Positions 35,188 through 45,432 of a stretch of 64,000 bases of DNA are shown here, piece after piece. The stretch covers positions 1-64,000 of the forward strand of contig CALAOB010000084.1 of NCBI GenBank assembly GCA_937927445.1, in the 5' to 3' direction. The notes under the pieces were generated by a model, which worked only from the letters and a program-made list of their open reading frames with translations, did no database searches and was not told where the DNA came from. The stretch comes from an uncultured Oribacterium sp. (GTDB lineage Bacteria > Bacillota > Clostridia > Lachnospirales > Lachnospiraceae). Position 1 is the stretch's first letter. Each line of letters begins with the position of its first letter. The translations under genes were made by a program, and so were the position numbers.

Positions 35188-36378
35188 TTACATCGGTCCC
35201 GTCAGGCTGCCGATCTGCAGTTCCTCGATCGTGCCGGAGGAGCTGTTCGTTGTGCTCACCGGCGAGGAAGTCGTCACGTTGCTGCTGCCGGTCGTACTCG
35301 TCGGTCCCGAGATCTGTGTCGTCGTCTCATACTGTGATACGCCACCCGGACCGGCGTTTGTGCTCGTGCCCGGCTCACTCGTCGTCACGGTCGATGTAGT
35401 GGTGCCGCCTGGTGTCGTCGCGGTCGAGCTTCCGGTGCTGCCCGGTGTCGTCGCCGTCACGGCGTTACTGCCGGTGCTGCTGACCGTCGTGCTGCCGGTA
35501 CTGCTGGTGCTGTCACCTGCGTGGGTTACGGAGACATTGCCGATCGCCGAAGTGCAGGCGCCGTTTGCGTCGAAGCTGTAGTCTGTACCGCCGATGGTCA
35601 CGGTCTTTCCTGCAATCATCTTACCGTTGTTCAAGTAGTAGTACGCACCCTTTGATTCGAGCCAGCCTTCAATCATCTTGCCATTCTCGCCGAAGTAGTA
35701 CCACTCGCCCTCGATCTGCTTCCAGCCCTGGGCCATCTTACCACTCGAAGCATCCAGATAGTACTTGTGTCCCGAGGTATCCGTCTTCCATCCGGTCTGC
35801 ATCACGCCCTTCGCGTTCAGGTAATAGTAGCTGCCCTCCTGCGCGTACCAGCCCGTCTGCATCACGCCGTTCGACTCGAAACGATACCAGCTGTTATCGA
35901 TCTTCGCCCAGGTATCCATCAGCAGTGTGCCGTCACCCGGCTGGAAATAGTACCACTTATCACTGATCTGACGCCAGCCGGTCGCCATCGAGCCATCGGC
36001 CTTCAGATAGTACCAGCGGGTCGTCCCGTTCTCGGTCAGCTTCAGCCAGCCCGTCTGCATCACACCGTCCGACTTCATGTAGTACCACTTGTTATCGATC
36101 TGGCGCCAGCCGGTCACCATGAGACCGTTCGAGCGGAAGTAATGCCAGTTATCGTTGATTTTCTTCCAGCCCGTCACCATATATCCGTCACTGCCGATGT
36201 AGTAGTAGCCGGAAGAGGTGTGGATCCACTTGCTGTAGATATACTTATTCGTGGAATCGTCCACGTAGTAGTACTTGCCATCCTTCTGGCCCCAGCCTGC
36301 AAAGCTCGGTGTCGCAAACGCCGCACATCCGATCGCCAGGGTGAGTCCCAGGACACGCATTTTCGCTTTCATATTCAT
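35188..36378 (-). CDS. Secreted choline-binding repeat protein
   Basis: 396 residues from ATG at 36378 (GGAGGG upstream). Signal peptide 1-27 ends at SFA. About ten cell-wall-binding repeats of the choline-binding type fill residues 30-265, each with a GW...WYY pattern, for example GVMQTGWYAQEGSYYYLNAK. The rest is a Ser/Thr/Gly/Pro-rich low-complexity tail without an LPxTG motif or an enzymatic domain. Such repeats bind phosphocholine on cell-surface polymers. The gene directly follows one encoding phosphocholine-making activities, supporting real choline binding rather than glucan binding. Confidence 0.9.
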   Translation of the reverse strand: MNMKAKMRVLGLTLAIGCAAFATPSFAGWGQKDGKYYYVDDSTNKYIYSKWIHTSSGYYYIGSDGYMVTGWKKINDNWHYFRSNGLMVTGWRQIDNKWYYMKSDGVMQTGWLKLTENGTTRWYYLKADGSMATGWRQISDKWYYFQPGDGTLLMDTWAKIDNSWYRFESNGVMQTGWYAQEGSYYYLNAKGVMQTGWKTDTSGHKYYLDASSGKMAQGWKQIEGEWYYFGENGKMIEGWLESKGAYYYLNNGKMIAGKTVTIGGTDYSFDANGACTSAIGNVSVTHAGDSTSSTGSTTVSSTGSNAVTATTPGSTGSSTATTPGGTTTSTVTTSEPGTSTNAGPGGVSQYETTTQISGPTSTTGSSNVTTSSPVSTTNSSSGTIEELQIGSLTGPM

Positions 36379-36447
36379 AGTGTCGCCCTCCGATTGTTCA
36401 TAGATAGATTCTATCACGCTTTTGCGCGTCTGTTCCATAAGCTTCGC

Positions 36448-38406
36448 TTAAATTTTCCCCGAATTTCGTAAGAATTTATACGAATCCTTAAAGTATCGGT
36501 ACATTCGGAGCGTATAATCGCCGAAGCTCTCCCCGAGCGCCATCTTGTATACACACCAGAGTGCCCACAGAAGCCCGCCGAGCCCCATATAGGCGACGAC
36601 CAGCGCATAGGCATCCTCGTCGCCGAGTCCCCGGAGGGCAATGCCTCCGTCCGCCACATCGTCACCCGCGGCTGCAGGGGCAGTCCCCGGCCGTGTCTGC
36701 GCTTCGCCCGCCGGTGCACTCGTTTCGTTTTCCAGCGCACCCATCGGTGCCGTACGATATACCTCGATCAGCTGCTTCGTCTCCTCGAAGCTCATGTAGG
36801 AGTAGATCGCCGCCATCGCGAGATCCGTCAGCGGATCCGCCATACCACAGTACTCCCAGTCGATCATCTTGAGCCCCTCGTCCGTGAAGATAAAATTATC
36901 CTTTACGGAATCGATGTGGGCGATCGTCTTCGGACGCGGCTGCGCCGCCACGAAGCGGAAGACCTCCTCGGCATGGAGACGCACCTCCGGATAATCCTCA
37001 AACGGGATCACCGCGCCTGCTTCACGGATGTACGTCTCATAGCGCAGCATCTCCTGATGGAGGTCGAAGTCATGCTTCAGCTCGATGCCAGAATTATGCA
37101 GACGCTTCAGAAGTGCCATACACTGCCGGAGCTCCACCGGATTCCCATAATCTGCATTGCGCGCCCCGTGATAGTAGCGGGAGATTTTATAGCCGTTCTC
37201 CGGATTGAAGTACACGAGCTCCTCGGTGATGCCAAGCTGCGTCACCGCCTCGTACACCTCACCCTCATGGAAACGATCGATCAGCTTCTCCGTGCCCGGC
37301 CCCGGGATACGACAGATATAGTCCTTGCCCCGGTACTCCGCCGGTGTCTCCGGTGCATCCAGCACTGAAAAATACCAGGACTTGTTCGTCATCCCGGCCT
37401 TCAGGCAACGGATGTGCACGATACAGGACTCCGGGATGCCGAAGACCCGGGACACGAGCTGCATCGCCTCGGAACCGGAGTGATTCACATATTTCTCATC
37501 GAACTGCCGAAGCTCCTCGAGATTCTCGAACTCATAGATCTCGCCCTCCGGCTGCTTATTGATATAGATCGGCGGCAGCAGCTTCAGGTTGCGGATCAGT
37601 ACATCCTCCCAGTAGAACTGCTCCGTCCCCGGCATCCGATAGTAGCTCTCGATGAACGGCAGAAACTGCTCCGAAAACGCCTTCGTAAAGTACACCGGCC
37701 CATACATGCACCACTGATCACAGCCACCGACACGCACATCCTTTATCGCGCCGTTCCGTGCGGTCTCCATCGCCCATTCCCGGGTCTCCCCCTTCATGAA
37801 GCTCGCCGCATACCAGGCGTCCGCCTCATAACGATGGTACATATTCTCCCGCATCCAGTTATCAGAGGACAGAATATAGCAGTTATGTCCCCGAAGCACC
37901 GACGCCGCATGGTGCATCGTCGCCAGCGTGTTCTTCGTCGCATACTCCGGATTATAGATCAGCTTCACCTGGTACTTATCGATGAGGTACTCAAACTTCT
38001 CCTTGAGATAGCCGACCATGATCGTGATATCCGTGATCCCCACCTCGTGAAGCTGCCGGATCTGACGCTCGATCATCCGCTCTCCGAAGACCTCGAGCAG
38101 TCCCTTCGGCGTTTCATACGTGAGCGGCACGAAACGGGAACCAAAGCCAGACGCCAGCACCAGCGCCGCATCCACCCGATGCGCCTCCAGCCGCTGCTGC
38201 CCTGCATCCGTCAGCGCATACAGCACATTCCGGCCGCGCCCCTCATCATGACTCAGCTTCCGGAGAAGCCCCTGATTCACCGTCTCCTGCAGAAGCTGAT
38301 TCGTCTTCCCCAGCGACACCCCCAGCGCCCCCGCCAGGTCCCGCTGCGTACTCTCCGCACGCTCATATAAGGTTCTCAGAATAATCGTCGTCTCCCGCTC
38401 CAGCAT
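36448..38406 (-). CDS. Winged-helix/phosphocholine cytidylyltransferase/choline kinase fusion (LicC-LicA-like)
   Basis: 652 residues from ATG at 38406, 5 nt after GGAG. Residues 1-75 form a MarR-like winged helix (TQRDLAGALGVSLGKTNQLL). Residues 81-300 are a nucleotidyltransferase with ALVLASGFGSRFVPLTYETP, the metal Asp in SSDNW (182) and WEDVL, like LicC. Residues about 310-652 resemble the LicA choline kinase, with IAHIDSVKDNFIF (catalytic Asp499) and MIDWEYCGMADP (metal Asp). An Ala/Pro-rich insert lies at 558-590. Together the domains would turn choline into CDP-choline for decorating surface polymers, with the helix possibly repressing its own gene. Next gene: a choline-binding protein. 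Confidence 0.85.
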   Translation of the reverse strand: MLERETTIILRTLYERAESTQRDLAGALGVSLGKTNQLLQETVNQGLLRKLSHDEGRGRNVLYALTDAGQQRLEAHRVDAALVLASGFGSRFVPLTYETPKGLLEVFGERMIERQIRQLHEVGITDITIMVGYLKEKFEYLIDKYQVKLIYNPEYATKNTLATMHHAASVLRGHNCYILSSDNWMRENMYHRYEADAWYAASFMKGETREWAMETARNGAIKDVRVGGCDQWCMYGPVYFTKAFSEQFLPFIESYYRMPGTEQFYWEDVLIRNLKLLPPIYINKQPEGEIYEFENLEELRQFDEKYVNHSGSEAMQLVSRVFGIPESCIVHIRCLKAGMTNKSWYFSVLDAPETPAEYRGKDYICRIPGPGTEKLIDRFHEGEVYEAVTQLGITEELVYFNPENGYKISRYYHGARNADYGNPVELRQCMALLKRLHNSGIELKHDFDLHQEMLRYETYIREAGAVIPFEDYPEVRLHAEEVFRFVAAQPRPKTIAHIDSVKDNFIFTDEGLKMIDWEYCGMADPLTDLAMAAIYSYMSFEETKQLIEVYRTAPMGALENETSAPAGEAQTRPGTAPAAAGDDVADGGIALRGLGDEDAYALVVAYMGLGGLLWALWCVYKMALGESFGDYTLRMYRYFKDSYKFLRNSGKI

Positions 38407-38425
38407 AGTGGCTCCGCCTTTCTTG

Positions 38426-38494
38426 TTCAATAATCATTTGGTTGCTTTTAATTCTGAACATGGTACCACGATTTGAATTGAATTTCAATAATCA
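38426..38494 (-). promoter_or_regulatory. Promoter of the LicC-LicA-like gene flanked by direct repeats
   Basis: On the minus strand TTGAAA (38483-38488), 17 nt, TACCAT (38460-38465). The 11-bp sequence TTCAATAATCA (plus strand) occurs at 38484-38494, over the -35, and again at 38426-38436, about 20 nt past the predicted start. Such placement suits a repressor, possibly the winged-helix domain of the gene product. Confidence 0.6.
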
Positions 38495-38500
38495 ATGGAA

Positions 38501-38544
38501 CGGAGGGGCGCCTCCACGAACAGCTTCGTGGAGGTGCCCCTCCG
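38501..38544 (-). terminator. Terminator-like hairpin after glnN
   Basis: 20-bp stem with one mismatched pair (38501-38520 and 38525-38544), just past the glnN stop. Only a short T-stretch follows on the minus strand. Confidence 0.7.
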
Positions 38545-38555
38545 TCATTAGAGTA

Positions 38556-40691
38556 TCAAGGCTCGGAAACCTCGAAAATCATATCACCATAGCTCGGATA
38601 CGGCCAGAGATCCTTATCGACGATCTGCTCGAGCTCATCGACCGGTGTACGCAGTGCCCGCATATCCGGCACGATCGTATCGTGGTATGCACGTGCCTTC
38701 TTCACGGCATCCTTTTCCGGGCCATACAGCTCGACATCCTGCAGCAGCTTCGTCCTCGCCTGCTCCATGTCTGAAAGCAGCTTCGACGCATGCAGCAGAA
38801 GTCCCTTCTGAACGGATACATCCGCCTCCGGGCACGCCTCGCTCACCTTGCGGATCGAATCCGCCAGACGGGTGGTGTAGTGGATGACCGCCGGGATGAT
38901 CTGCTTGCCGGAGATGTTAATCATCGCACGTGCCTCGATATTGATGACCTTCGAGTACTGCTCGTACTCGACCTCCTCGCGGCTCACCAGCTCGGCCTGT
39001 GTATAGATACCAAACTCCTTAAAGAGCTTGATCGCCTTCTCGGTGGTCAGGGCCGGAATCGCATCCACCATGGACGGAAGATTCGGAAGACCTCTGCGCT
39101 CTGCCTCCTCTACCCACTCCTCGGAGTAGCCGTTTCCGTTAAAGATGATGCGCTGGTGCTCGGTCAGGAGCTTCTTGATGTAATCATGACATGCATCGCT
39201 GAAGTTCTCTGCCTTCTCCAATACGTCGGCGGCTTCCTTAAACTGCTCTGCGACGATGGCATCGAGGATGATGTTCGCACTTGCGATGGACTCTGCAGAA
39301 CCCACCATACGGAACTCGAACTTGTTACCGGTAAAGGCAAACGGTGAGGTACGGTTACGATCCGTTACATCCGCATAGAGATCCGGCATGGTGTTGACAC
39401 CGGTCGGGAGAATCTTGCCCTGCTTCGACTCGGTCGCATAACCGGTACCGATCAGCTGCTCCACGACATCCTCGAGCTGGGTGCCGATGAACGCAGAAAC
39501 GATCGCTGGTGGTGCCTCATCCGCACCGAGACGATGCTCGTTTCCGACATCCGCCGCACTGAGACGGAGAAGATCCGCATGCTTGTCGACCGCAGCCAGT
39601 ACGCAGGAAAGCACCAGAAGGAACTGAATGTTCTCATGCGGTGTCTCACCAGGATACATCAGATTGATGCCATCATCCGTTACGAGCGACCAGTTGTTGT
39701 GCTTACCGGAACCATTGACACCGGAGAACGGTTTCTCATGAAGCAGGCACTCGAGACCATGCCGTGGTGCGGTCTTCTTCATGACCTCCATCACCAGCTG
39801 GTTATGGTCGACGGCGAGGTTCGCCTCATCATAGACCGGTGCCAGCTCATGCTGTGCCGGTGCGACCTCGTTATGCTCGGTCTTCGCGGTGACACCGAGC
39901 TTCCAGAGCTGCACATCCACATCGCGCATGAAGGCAGCGATACGATGACGAATGGAACCGAAGTAGTGGTCATCGAGCTCCTGGCCCTTCGCCGGCATCA
40001 CGCCGAAGAGAGTACGTCCTGTATAGATGAGGTCCTTCCGCTTCAGATACTTGTTCCGGTCGATCAGGAAGTACTCCTGCTCTGCACCGACGGATGGCTT
40101 CACCGACTTCGATGTCGTGTTACCGAACAGCCGGAGAATACGCAGTGCCTGTTCATTGACCGCCTGCATGGAACGAAGCAGCGGGGTCTTCGTATCCAGT
40201 GCCTCACCACCGAAGGAACAGAAGGAGGTCGGAATGCAAAGTGTTACGATCTCGCCATGCTCTCCCTCGCGACGAAGGAAGGCCGGGCTGGTGCAGTCCC
40301 AGATGGTGTAGCCTCTCGCCTCAAAGGTCGCACGAAGTCCACCGGACGGGAATGAGGATGCATCGGCCTCACTGCGGACCAGCTCCTTGCCGGAGAACTC
40401 CATGATGACCTTACCATCGGCATCGGCGGCCGAAATAAAGGAATCATGCTTCTCTGCGGTGATCCCGGTCAGCGGCTGGAACCAGTGCGTGTAGTGGGTC
40501 GCACCGTTCTCGAGCGCCCACTCCTTCATCGCCTGTGCAACTGCATCCGCGATGGTCGGATCGAGCTCGTAGCCCTCGGTGATGGTCTTTTTCAGCTTCT
40601 TATACACTGCCTTCGGTAGACGCTCCTGCATCACCTTGTCGTTAAAGACATCCTCACCGAAAATTTCCGTAACATTTAAAACTTCACTCAT
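38556..40691 (-). CDS. glnN: Glutamine synthetase type III
   Basis: 711 residues, the normal length of GSIII, which is common in Bacteroidetes and Clostridia. It joins ammonia and glutamate using ATP. Type-specific features are the long N-terminus with [21 protein letters not shown], then [71 protein letters not shown] and [20 protein letters not shown]. It is monocistronic with a terminator hairpin downstream. No PII protein or nitrogen regulator is adjacent. Confidence 0.97.
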   Translation of the reverse strand: MSEVLNVTEIFGEDVFNDKVMQERLPKAVYKKLKKTITEGYELDPTIADAVAQAMKEWALENGATHYTHWFQPLTGITAEKHDSFISAADADGKVIMEFSGKELVRSEADASSFPSGGLRATFEARGYTIWDCTSPAFLRREGEHGEIVTLCIPTSFCSFGGEALDTKTPLLRSMQAVNEQALRILRLFGNTTSKSVKPSVGAEQEYFLIDRNKYLKRKDLIYTGRTLFGVMPAKGQELDDHYFGSIRHRIAAFMRDVDVQLWKLGVTAKTEHNEVAPAQHELAPVYDEANLAVDHNQLVMEVMKKTAPRHGLECLLHEKPFSGVNGSGKHNNWSLVTDDGINLMYPGETPHENIQFLLVLSCVLAAVDKHADLLRLSAADVGNEHRLGADEAPPAIVSAFIGTQLEDVVEQLIGTGYATESKQGKILPTGVNTMPDLYADVTDRNRTSPFAFTGNKFEFRMVGSAESIASANIILDAIVAEQFKEAADVLEKAENFSDACHDYIKKLLTEHQRIIFNGNGYSEEWVEEAERRGLPNLPSMVDAIPALTTEKAIKLFKEFGIYTQAELVSREEVEYEQYSKVINIEARAMINISGKQIIPAVIHYTTRLADSIRKVSEACPEADVSVQKGLLLHASKLLSDMEQARTKLLQDVELYGPEKDAVKKARAYHDTIVPDMRALRTPVDELEQIVDKDLWPYPSYGDMIFEVSEP

Positions 40692-40741
40692 TCATTGTCT
40701 CCTTCTACTCCCCTATGAAAGGAAGAACATAGTGCGTGAAA

Positions 40742-40772
40742 AGAACCCGTCCCAGGATCTGGGACAGGTTCT
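40742..40772 (-). terminator. Terminator after fba
   Basis: AGAACCCGTCCCAG and its near-complement form a 14-bp stem with one mismatch and a 3-nt loop, followed by TTTTC on the minus strand, 16 nt past the fba stop. Confidence 0.85.
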
Positions 40773-40787
40773 AAAAGTAACCGTAAA

Positions 40788-41651
40788 TTAAGCCTTATGT
40801 GCTGAACCGAATACAGCGATACGTGCCTTGCACTCCTCGATGATCGCCTCTGCACCCGGCTTCAGGAGCTTACGAGGATCGTAGCCCTTGCCCTGAAGAT
40901 CCTTACCAGCCTCGATGTAGGCTCTGGTTGCCTTTGCAAATACGATCTGAAGCTCGGTATTTACATTGATCTTCGATACGCCGAGAGAAATGGCCTTCTG
41001 GATCATCTCATCCGGAATGCCAGAGCCGCCGTGAAGAACCATCGGAAGATCACCGATCTGCTCCTTGATCGCTGCGAGTACCTCGAAGTCGAGACCCTGC
41101 CAGTCTGCCGGATATACACCGTGGATATTGCCGATACCAGCTGCAAGGAAATCCACACCGAGATCTGCGATGCGCTTGCACTCTGCAGGATCTGCCTTCT
41201 CACCGGCAGAGGTAACACCATCCTCTACACCGCCGATACCGCCGACCTCAGCCTCCAGGCTGCAGCCATGCTCGTGTGCGAGCTTTACGAGCTCCTTGGT
41301 CTTCTCTACGTTCTCGTCAATGTCATAGTGTGAACCATCGAACATAACAGAAGTAAAGCCGGCCTCGATGCATGCCTTCGCTCCATCGTATGTGCCGTGG
41401 TCAAGGTGAAGTGCCACTGGAACGGTGATGCCGAGCTCCTCTACCATCGCCTTTACCATCGCAGCGACGGTCTTAAAGCCGGTCATGTACTTGCCTGCAC
41501 CCTCGGATACACCGAGGATCACCGGAGACTGTACCTCCTCGCAAGCGAGCAGTACAGACTTCGCCCACTCCAGATCGTTGATGTTGAAGTGTGGTACTGC
41601 ATAGTGACCAGCCAGTGCCTTGTCAAGCATTCCCTTAGCGTTAACTAACAT
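40788..41651 (-). CDS. fba: Class II fructose-bisphosphate aldolase
   Basis: 287 residues. It splits fructose 1,6-bisphosphate into the triose phosphates. Zinc ligands and active-site residues appear in ALHLDHGTYDGAKACIEAGF, VMFDGSHYDIDENV, LEAEVGGIGGVEDG, GIGNIHGVYP, LHGGSGIPDEMI and KINVNTELQ. A GGAGG ribosome site precedes the ATG. The gene stands alone between terminators, apart from the other glycolytic genes. Confidence 0.97.
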   Translation of the reverse strand: MLVNAKGMLDKALAGHYAVPHFNINDLEWAKSVLLACEEVQSPVILGVSEGAGKYMTGFKTVAAMVKAMVEELGITVPVALHLDHGTYDGAKACIEAGFTSVMFDGSHYDIDENVEKTKELVKLAHEHGCSLEAEVGGIGGVEDGVTSAGEKADPAECKRIADLGVDFLAAGIGNIHGVYPADWQGLDFEVLAAIKEQIGDLPMVLHGGSGIPDEMIQKAISLGVSKINVNTELQIVFAKATRAYIEAGKDLQGKGYDPRKLLKPGAEAIIEECKARIAVFGSAHKA

Positions 41652-41829
41652 TTTATTTCCTCCTATAAAATAGCATTTATAAACTATGTGAATATATTAA
41701 CACAGTCCGCATTGTATTTCTACAGAAACATAGACAAGCTGTAGCACCTTTTCCATGTTTTCTGTACGCACTTTCACCAAACACATCCCTGTCGTTCTCT
41801 CACCGGCACGATGCGCTCTCTGGAAAATC

Positions 41830-43311
41830 TCAGACAAAGAGGAAGTCCTCGACCATCTTCTTCATCTCGGAAATCTCACAGACCTCGCTGTGACGGATCG
41901 CTGCGTTCCGTACCTCACGAATCGCACGTGGCTCCGGCACGCCGGAAATCTCCGAGAGCTGATCGATGACAGCAAACACATCCTGATCCTCCACATCGAT
42001 GCCGAGGGCCTTCATCACATTCGGCGCAAACTTATATGGGCTTGCGGTCGATGCGATCACCGTCTTACGGGTATCGCCCGTCTTTTCAGCATACTGCTTA
42101 TAGACGGCAGATGCAACTGCTGTATGCGGATCCAGTACATATCCGGCCTCTTCCTTCAGATCACGGATGGTCTGAAAGACCTCCGGCTCCTCTGCGAAGC
42201 CAGCGACGAAGTCTGCCATGAACTGACGCATATCGTCGCTCACCTCATAGACACCCTTCGTACGAAGGTCCTCCATGAGCTGTGCGGTCTTCGCGCTGTC
42301 GCAGCCGGTGCTGAGATAGATGAGACGCTCCAGGTTCGAGGAGATCAGGATATCCATCGACGGGCTGGAGGTCAGAATAAACGGACGGTTCCGGTTATAC
42401 TCGCCGGTACCGAAGAAGTCCGTCAATACCTTATTTTCGTTGGATGCGCAGATCAGCTTCTCGATCGGCACACCCATGTGCTTCGCGAGATATGCTGCCA
42501 GGATATTACCGAAGTTTCCGGTCGGGACGCAGACATTGATCTTCTCACCCTCTGCGACATCGCCGGCCTGCAGCATCTGGCCATAGGCATAGACATAGTA
42601 AACCACCTGCGGAACCAGACGGCCGATGTTGATGGAGTTCGCCGAGCTCAGCACGACGCCCTGCGCCTTCAGCTTCTGTGCGAATGCCTGATCATGGAAG
42701 ATCTGCTTCACACCGGTCTGGGCATCATCGAAGTTGCCGCGGATCGCCGCTGCATGGGTGTTCTTTCCCGGCTCCGTGCGCATCTGCAGCTCCTGGAAAC
42801 GGGAAACACCACCATACGGATAGAATACGATGATTTCCGTACCCGGTACATCCGCGAAGCCGGCCATCGCCGCCTTTCCGGTATCACCGGAGGTCGCGGT
42901 CAGGATCACGATACGATCCGTCACCTGATTCTTCCGTGCACTGGTCACCATCAGGTGCGGGAGGATGGAAAGGGCCATATCCTTAAATGCGATGGTCTTT
43001 CCATGGAACAGCTCGAGGTACCATGCGCCGCCCTTCTTTACCAGCGGCGCGATCTTCGGATCCTCGAACTTCTCATCGTAGGCCGCACAGATACAGTGAC
43101 GGAGCTCCTCCTCGGTGAAATCCGTGAAAAACTCCTTCATAATCTCATACGCAAGATCCTGATATGAAAGCGTGCTTAATTCCGAAAGTGGCTTCGTAAG
43201 TACCGGCAGTTTCTCCGGCATGAAAAGACCACCATCTGACGCGAGACCCTTCAGAATCGCCTCCGATGCGCGGAGTCCGTTCTCTCCCCCTCGGGTACTG
43301 TTGTAAAGCAT
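41830..43311 (-). CDS. thrC: Threonine synthase
   Basis: 493 residues from ATG at 43311, 7 nt after GGAGG. This is the longer class with the N-terminus YNSTRGGENGLRASEAILKGLA. The pyridoxal phosphate lysine is in FHGKTIAFKDMALS; ILTATSGDTGKAAMAGF and CVPTGNFGNILAAYLAKHMG bind phosphate and cofactor. It makes threonine from O-phosphohomoserine. It lies 85 nt after udk on the same strand. Confidence 0.96.
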   Translation of the reverse strand: MLYNSTRGGENGLRASEAILKGLASDGGLFMPEKLPVLTKPLSELSTLSYQDLAYEIMKEFFTDFTEEELRHCICAAYDEKFEDPKIAPLVKKGGAWYLELFHGKTIAFKDMALSILPHLMVTSARKNQVTDRIVILTATSGDTGKAAMAGFADVPGTEIIVFYPYGGVSRFQELQMRTEPGKNTHAAAIRGNFDDAQTGVKQIFHDQAFAQKLKAQGVVLSSANSINIGRLVPQVVYYVYAYGQMLQAGDVAEGEKINVCVPTGNFGNILAAYLAKHMGVPIEKLICASNENKVLTDFFGTGEYNRNRPFILTSSPSMDILISSNLERLIYLSTGCDSAKTAQLMEDLRTKGVYEVSDDMRQFMADFVAGFAEEPEVFQTIRDLKEEAGYVLDPHTAVASAVYKQYAEKTGDTRKTVIASTASPYKFAPNVMKALGIDVEDQDVFAVIDQLSEISGVPEPRAIREVRNAAIRHSEVCEISEMKKMVEDFLFV

Positions 43312-43396
43312 GCGGCTACCTCCCATTTTTCATGTACGTGTACGTTTAAGTCTCTGCTTCTATCCTTCATCGGTCGACCTCGACCGTGATGGGCTG

Positions 43397-44026
43397 TTAT
43401 TCGGCTCCGTTCTCCGGTGTATCGAGAATCTTCTGAATCTTCGTACGCATGAGATCGAAGGCGACATCGTTCATACCACTGTTGATGACGATGTCCGCGA
43501 GTGCTTTCGTCGGCTCGACATACAGATAGTGCATCGGTTTCACCGTCGTCAGATACTGCTCGGAGATATCCTCGACATGACGGCCACGCTCCTTCACATC
43601 ACGGATGATGCGGCGGATGATACGCTCATCTGCATCGGCTTCCACATAGATTTTGATATCGAAAAGAGAACGAAGCTCCGGATTCTCGAGGACGAGAATG
43701 CCCTCGATGATGATGATTCTGCTCGGTCGGAGCTCGACCGTCTCCTGCGAACGGTTATGCTCTGCATAGTTATACACCGGGCACTGTACGCTCTCACCGC
43801 GGCGAAGCGCCTTCAGGTGAGCGATCAGCAGATCCGTTTCGAAGGCATCCGGATGATCATAGTTCACCTTCTGCCGCACCTCGAACGGGATACCATCGTT
43901 CGAGCGATAATAATTGTCATGATAAATGACGGTGACCTGGTCACCGAATTCCTTCTTCAGACGATTTGTAAAGGTTGACTTGCCGGAGCCTGAACCACCG
44001 GCGATACCGATCATGATACAGTTCAT
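43397..44026 (-). CDS. udk: Uridine kinase
   Basis: 209 residues. P-loop IGIAGGSGSGKSTF, then VIYHDNYYRS, NYDHPDAFETDLL, PVYNYAEHNRSQE and IIEGILVLENPELR are the family motifs. It phosphorylates uridine or cytidine for pyrimidine salvage. The C-terminal half resembles bacterial and plant uridine kinase-like proteins, including VKPMHYLYVEPTK. It lies between the VanZ-like gene and thrC. Confidence 0.93.
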   Translation of the reverse strand: MNCIMIGIAGGSGSGKSTFTNRLKKEFGDQVTVIYHDNYYRSNDGIPFEVRQKVNYDHPDAFETDLLIAHLKALRRGESVQCPVYNYAEHNRSQETVELRPSRIIIIEGILVLENPELRSLFDIKIYVEADADERIIRRIIRDVKERGRHVEDISEQYLTTVKPMHYLYVEPTKALADIVINSGMNDVAFDLMRTKIQKILDTPENGAE

Positions 44027-44062
44027 CTTTCACCTCTTACATCCGATTTCAATAGATAACAT

Positions 44063-44608
44063 TTAAGCATAAACAGACCTCGTTTTCAAGAATTGCTTGA
44101 TGTGCATAAAAAGAGAAACAATCGCGATGCCGAGCAGCACCCCGCTGCTGTCAATGAGCACATCGCTCACCCGCCCGGCACGTCCCGGCACAAACAGCTG
44201 ATGAAACTCATCACTCGCTGCATAGAGTACGCCGAGTGGAAAAGCCGTACAGAGCAGCTTTTTCCGCTTCGGTACGGCACTCAGCGACAGCACACTCAGG
44301 CTGTACAGTATGCCGAGGACCGTATACTCGCTGGCATGGGCGAGCTTCCGCACCGGATAATCGATCTGCATCGCGAGTGCCCGCTGCTCTGCTGCCGTCC
44401 AGTCACGATAGCCCGGCACCACAAGCTCTGCCACGAGCGTCCCTGCCCGCAGACTGGTCTCCGTCGACGTATCCGCGTTCTGCTGCGACATCATAAAAAT
44501 AAACATCATCCACAGGAGGCTCAGCAGGAAGCAGACACGTGCTGCTTTCCGGTGCCTCCGCGCCGGAGCCTGTATTCTGTTTTCCGTGATATCCACCACT
44601 TCTTTCAT
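44063..44608 (-). CDS. VanZ-like membrane protein
   Basis: 181 residues if started at ATG 44608; other in-frame ATGs (44686, 44707) have no better ribosome site, and sequence further upstream overlaps the permease gene in another frame. Hydrophobic segments and the motifs MFIFMMSQQNADTSTETS, RKLAHASEYTVLGIL and YAASDEFHQLFVPGRAGRVSDVLIDSSGVLLGI define the VanZ family. VanZ confers low teicoplanin resistance in enterococci; most homologues are uncharacterised. It lies at the end of the VanRS-ABC run. Confidence 0.85.
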   Translation of the reverse strand: MKEVVDITENRIQAPARRHRKAARVCFLLSLLWMMFIFMMSQQNADTSTETSLRAGTLVAELVVPGYRDWTAAEQRALAMQIDYPVRKLAHASEYTVLGILYSLSVLSLSAVPKRKKLLCTAFPLGVLYAASDEFHQLFVPGRAGRVSDVLIDSSGVLLGIAIVSLFMHIKQFLKTRSVYA

Positions 44609-44715
44609 TCTGTTCTTTTCTGTCTCCTCTTGCTGTCGATCCTGTATACCATGTACGGAAGGCCGGCTGCGCGTCCGAAGCATCATGGCATATTCTGTCC
44701 TTATCATTCTTTCAT

Positions 44716-45432
44716 CTATGCTTTCCGGCGCACCGGATGCGGCTTCAGCTGTCGCATGCTGAAGCAGAGTGCCAGCAGCGAAAGAAGCATGAGGAGCAGC
44801 AGGGCGATGATATACGTCTGCACGCCACCGATGCCGAAGCGTCCACGGAACTGAACCAGCAGCAGAGCGACCAGGATGCAGAGCGTCGTGCCGGCATACG
44901 ACACCAGGGTGGCGGCCGTCGTGATATAGATACTGACGCTGACGAGGATACCAATGCTCGTGGACAACAGCGCGCATACGAAGGCCGTGAGCAGATACAT
45001 CAGGATATCGAAGAAGGTAATACCGCCATAGATATATACGGTCGCGAAGATCGGAAGTGCCGTCGCGACGAGCAGCATCAGTGTACTCATCACGCTCATC
45101 AGCTTACCGATGATGATATCCGCCGGTGTCAGCTGGGTCGTCAGCAGAAGGCCCAGTGAACGCTGGTCCCGCTCGCTGGCGACCGAGGAAGCGGCCAGTG
45201 CCGGTGCGATCAGAATCACGAGCAGAAGCTCCAGCAGCGCCGCGATATAGTAGATGCGCAGGAAGCTTCGATACGCGATCTCCCCCGTCAGCTCCGCCGT
45301 CGAGACGATATAAAACAGATTGATGAGAATCAGGATGCTCAGTCCCCCGTTCAGGAGTGTCACAAGCAGCGGAAGCGTCAGACTACGTGCGTTGATGATC
45401 TCATCCCTCCGGAAAATCGGATTCAGCTTCAT
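44716..45432 (-). CDS. ABC-2 type transporter permease
   Basis: 238 residues with six hydrophobic segments. IAPALAASSVASERDQRSLGLLLTTQLTPADIIIGK is the conserved ABC-2 loop near residue 80-110. The start lies inside the last 32 nt of the ATPase gene, showing tight coupling. With the ATPase and the 847-residue membrane protein it probably forms one complex; the cargo is unknown. Confidence 0.88.
   Translation of the reverse strand: MKLNPIFRRDEIINARSLTLPLLVTLLNGGLSILILINLFYIVSTAELTGEIAYRSFLRIYYIAALLELLLVILIAPALAASSVASERDQRSLGLLLTTQLTPADIIIGKLMSVMSTLMLLVATALPIFATVYIYGGITFFDILMYLLTAFVCALLSTSIGILVSVSIYITTAATLVSYAGTTLCILVALLLVQFRGRFGIGGVQTYIIALLLLMLLSLLALCFSMRQLKPHPVRRKA

Noticed and set aside
44609..44977. 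N-terminal extension of the VanZ-like frame
   Set aside because: It overlaps the permease gene in another frame and its translation is not protein-like.
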